DNA from: Alphaproteobacteria bacterium
Lineage (GTDB): Bacteria > Pseudomonadota > Alphaproteobacteria > UBA8366
Assembly (NCBI GenBank): GCA_029861675.1
Contig: JAOTYV010000199.1
Span: 1 to 8,938, forward strand
DNA: 8,938 nucleotides
Direction: 5' to 3'
In this document: in pieces, positions 7,855 through 8,938 of the stretch
Layout of the letters: each line of letters opens with the position of its first letter
Position numbering within the stretch: position 1 is the first letter of the stretch
Notes under the pieces: model-generated
What the model saw: the letters and a program-made list of their open reading frames with translations, nothing else
Database searches by the model: none
Told to the model about the DNA's origin: nothing
Program-made: the position numbers and the translations under genes

Positions 7855-7864
7855 CCCCCCAAGC

Positions 7865-7905
7865 GCGTTAACGCTGCCGTAACGGATTATTAACGGCTTT
7901 TAACG
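7865..7905 (+). promoter_or_regulatory. Helically phased array of four (T/G)TAACG repeats, CtrA-like
   Basis: TTAACG at 7868, GTAACG at 7879, TTAACG at 7890 and TTAACG at 7900 are direct repeats spaced 11, 11 and 10 bp, about one helical turn. The first sits in the perfect palindrome GCGTTAACGC (7865-7874). The first two spacings equal the TTAA-N7-TTAA layout of CtrA sites, the cell-cycle regulator of alphaproteobacteria; the GTAA copy is one base off. The array lies 91-128 bp upstream of the secreted gene at 7996, and is likely to control it. Confidence 0.5.
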
Positions 7906-7934
7906 CATTGTGGCGCAGGATGGCGTTCACGGGG

Positions 7935-7942
7935 TTAACCAT
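7935..7942 (+). promoter_or_regulatory. TTAACCAT, CtrA half-site
   Basis: TTAACCAT is the CtrA half-site described for alphaproteobacteria, and here lies within the palindrome GGTTAACC (7933-7940). It is 53 bp upstream of the ATG at 7996 and 35 bp downstream of the last unit of the phased array, a place suited to act on the same promoter. Confidence 0.4.
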
Positions 7943-7995
7943 CCGATGGGAATTCACCACGACTCCGCGTTCTCCTGGGCCAGATTGGGTGGGTC

Positions 7996-8938
7996 ATGCG
8001 TTTTCGGCATCTTGCCGTCATAGTACTTTTCTTGAGCCAGACGCTTGCGTTTTTGGCCGCCCCGTCGCGTCCGGCCGATGCCAAGGAGGTTTACCGGCTG
8101 AGCCTGCCGGATCGGGACTGGGCCATGACGTTAACCGCACCCAATCTGCGGCTGGGCGTTATCGAGCACAGTCTGCGATACCGGAACGGAACCCCGGTTG
8201 CCTACTTCATGGGCGAAGATGCGCCAAATCGCCGTATCGTCTCCGCCTGGATTCAGCCGGCCGAGGGCGCCGTCGACGCCGAGGCGTGCCGTAAGAAGCT
8301 GTGGTACCGGACCAAGCATAAGGGCGTGAGCAAGACCATTGTCAAGGAAGCCACCCGCGGCGAATGGAAAACGGTCGAATACACCGCCACCAAAAAGGTC
8401 CGCAGGACCAAGTCACGCCGCCTGGATCGCGTGTACCGATCCCGCCATCTGCGTGCCTACATCGCCAAGGAAGGCGTTTGTATCGACGTCAATATCACCG
8501 ACCTGTCGGGCGGTAAGGGGTCGACGCAATCCCTGTCCTGGACGCTGGACGCGATATCCCTGGAACCGGTGGAGGAAAAGGGCGTTCGCCAGTTTCCGGT
8601 TGCCACCGGCGAAGGCAATTTTGCGATTCAATTGCCGGAAACATGGCAGACGGAAATGCACGAGCCGAAGAAGGGCAAACACACGACCATCAATATTCGG
8701 CCGCACCATTCCGGGAATTTCCTGATTCGCCTGACGGCCATGCCATTGACCGCCACGCGAATGGTTCACAACTCGAAATACAGCTTGCGGAATTGGCTCA
8801 AGGAAAGCGGTCACCGGTATCTGCCGACATCGGTCGAATCCAAGATCGAATTGAAGGAATTGGAGATCGAAGACGGCTTTGGATACTACATGCAGCTGAC
8901 CGACAAGAAGCCGAAGGACAAAGCGGCGCGCAAGAAAT
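7996..8938 (+). CDS. Secreted protein of unknown function, basic, C-terminus beyond window
   Basis: An open frame of 314 codons starts at the ATG at 7996 and leaves the window without a stop. MRFRHLAVIVLFLSQTLAFL begins a signal peptide; cleavage is likely after ADA at residue 29, so the protein should be periplasmic or exported, and no lipobox is seen. The mature part is rich in Lys and Arg, notably TKKVRRTKSRRLDR (132-145), and has two cysteines, C98 and C162. Two segments look alike: RLSLPDRDWAMTL (34-46), and FAIQLPETWQTEM (209-221) with YYMQLTDKK later. This suggests two tandem copies of one small alpha/beta domain, perhaps like the PsbP or Mog1 fold, but the similarity is weak. I do not recognise the family. 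The ribosome binding site is weak (GGGTGGG). The upstream CtrA-like array hints at cell-cycle-linked expression. Confidence 0.72.
   Translation, partial: MRFRHLAVIVLFLSQTLAFLAAPSRPADAKEVYRLSLPDRDWAMTLTAPNLRLGVIEHSLRYRNGTPVAYFMGEDAPNRRIVSAWIQPAEGAVDAEACRKKLWYRTKHKGVSKTIVKEATRGEWKTVEYTATKKVRRTKSRRLDRVYRSRHLRAYIAKEGVCIDVNITDLSGGKGSTQSLSWTLDAISLEPVEEKGVRQFPVATGEGNFAIQLPETWQTEMHEPKKGKHTTINIRPHHSGNFLIRLTAMPLTATRMVHNSKYSLRNWLKESGHRYLPTSVESKIELKELEIEDGFGYYMQLTDKKPKDKAARKK

Noticed and set aside
7908..8294. Plus-strand open frame starting upstream of the secreted protein
   Set aside because: It overlaps the secreted protein gene in another frame, lacks a ribosome binding site and shows no domain. The frame from 7996 has a signal peptide and stays open to the window end.

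Overview
The window looks like chromosomal DNA from a GC-rich alphaproteobacterium, perhaps of the Rhodospirillales type. The base composition, the look of the encoded enzymes and a CtrA-like operator array all point that way, but no 16S or other marker is present and the genus cannot be read from the sequence. No RNA gene, mobile element, CRISPR array or phage gene was found.

Layout. Positions 1-1512 (minus) hold most of a multi-membrane-span GT-C glycosyltransferase-like protein whose C-terminus lies beyond the left edge; it was identified by translating the minus strand directly. Positions 1771-2154 (minus) hold a small secreted protein with two cysteines and a strong inverted repeat just upstream of its start. 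Positions 2453-3499 (minus) encode a TauD/TfdA-type Fe(II)/2-oxoglutarate dioxygenase. A 239-bp intergenic region separates it from a divergent plus-strand operon of four genes: hpd (3739-4827), phhA (4837-5691), an hmgA-type homogentisate dioxygenase (5704-6846) and a fumarylacetoacetase (6843-7823). A 172-bp gap with an unusual phased array of TTAACG-type repeats leads into a secreted protein (7996 onward) that runs off the right edge.

How the genes work together. The four plus-strand genes make a compact module for phenylalanine and tyrosine degradation. PhhA makes tyrosine from phenylalanine; a transaminase encoded elsewhere would give 4-hydroxyphenylpyruvate; Hpd makes homogentisate; HmgA opens the ring to maleylacetoacetate; after isomerisation the last enzyme yields fumarate and acetoacetate. 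The aminotransferase, the maleylacetoacetate isomerase and the pterin recycling enzyme PhhB are not in the window. The genes are spaced 9 and 12 bp apart, and the last pair overlaps by 4 bp, so they are almost certainly cotranscribed. The divergent 2-oxoglutarate dioxygenase shares the control region, which holds three copies of a CGCAAYATGGC-like motif, and may be co-regulated.

The gene content is mostly ordinary metabolism. I see no clear new system. The least explained signals are the non-coding elements (the three-copy motif, the helically phased array and the 12-bp inverted repeat) and the unassigned substrate of the divergent dioxygenase.
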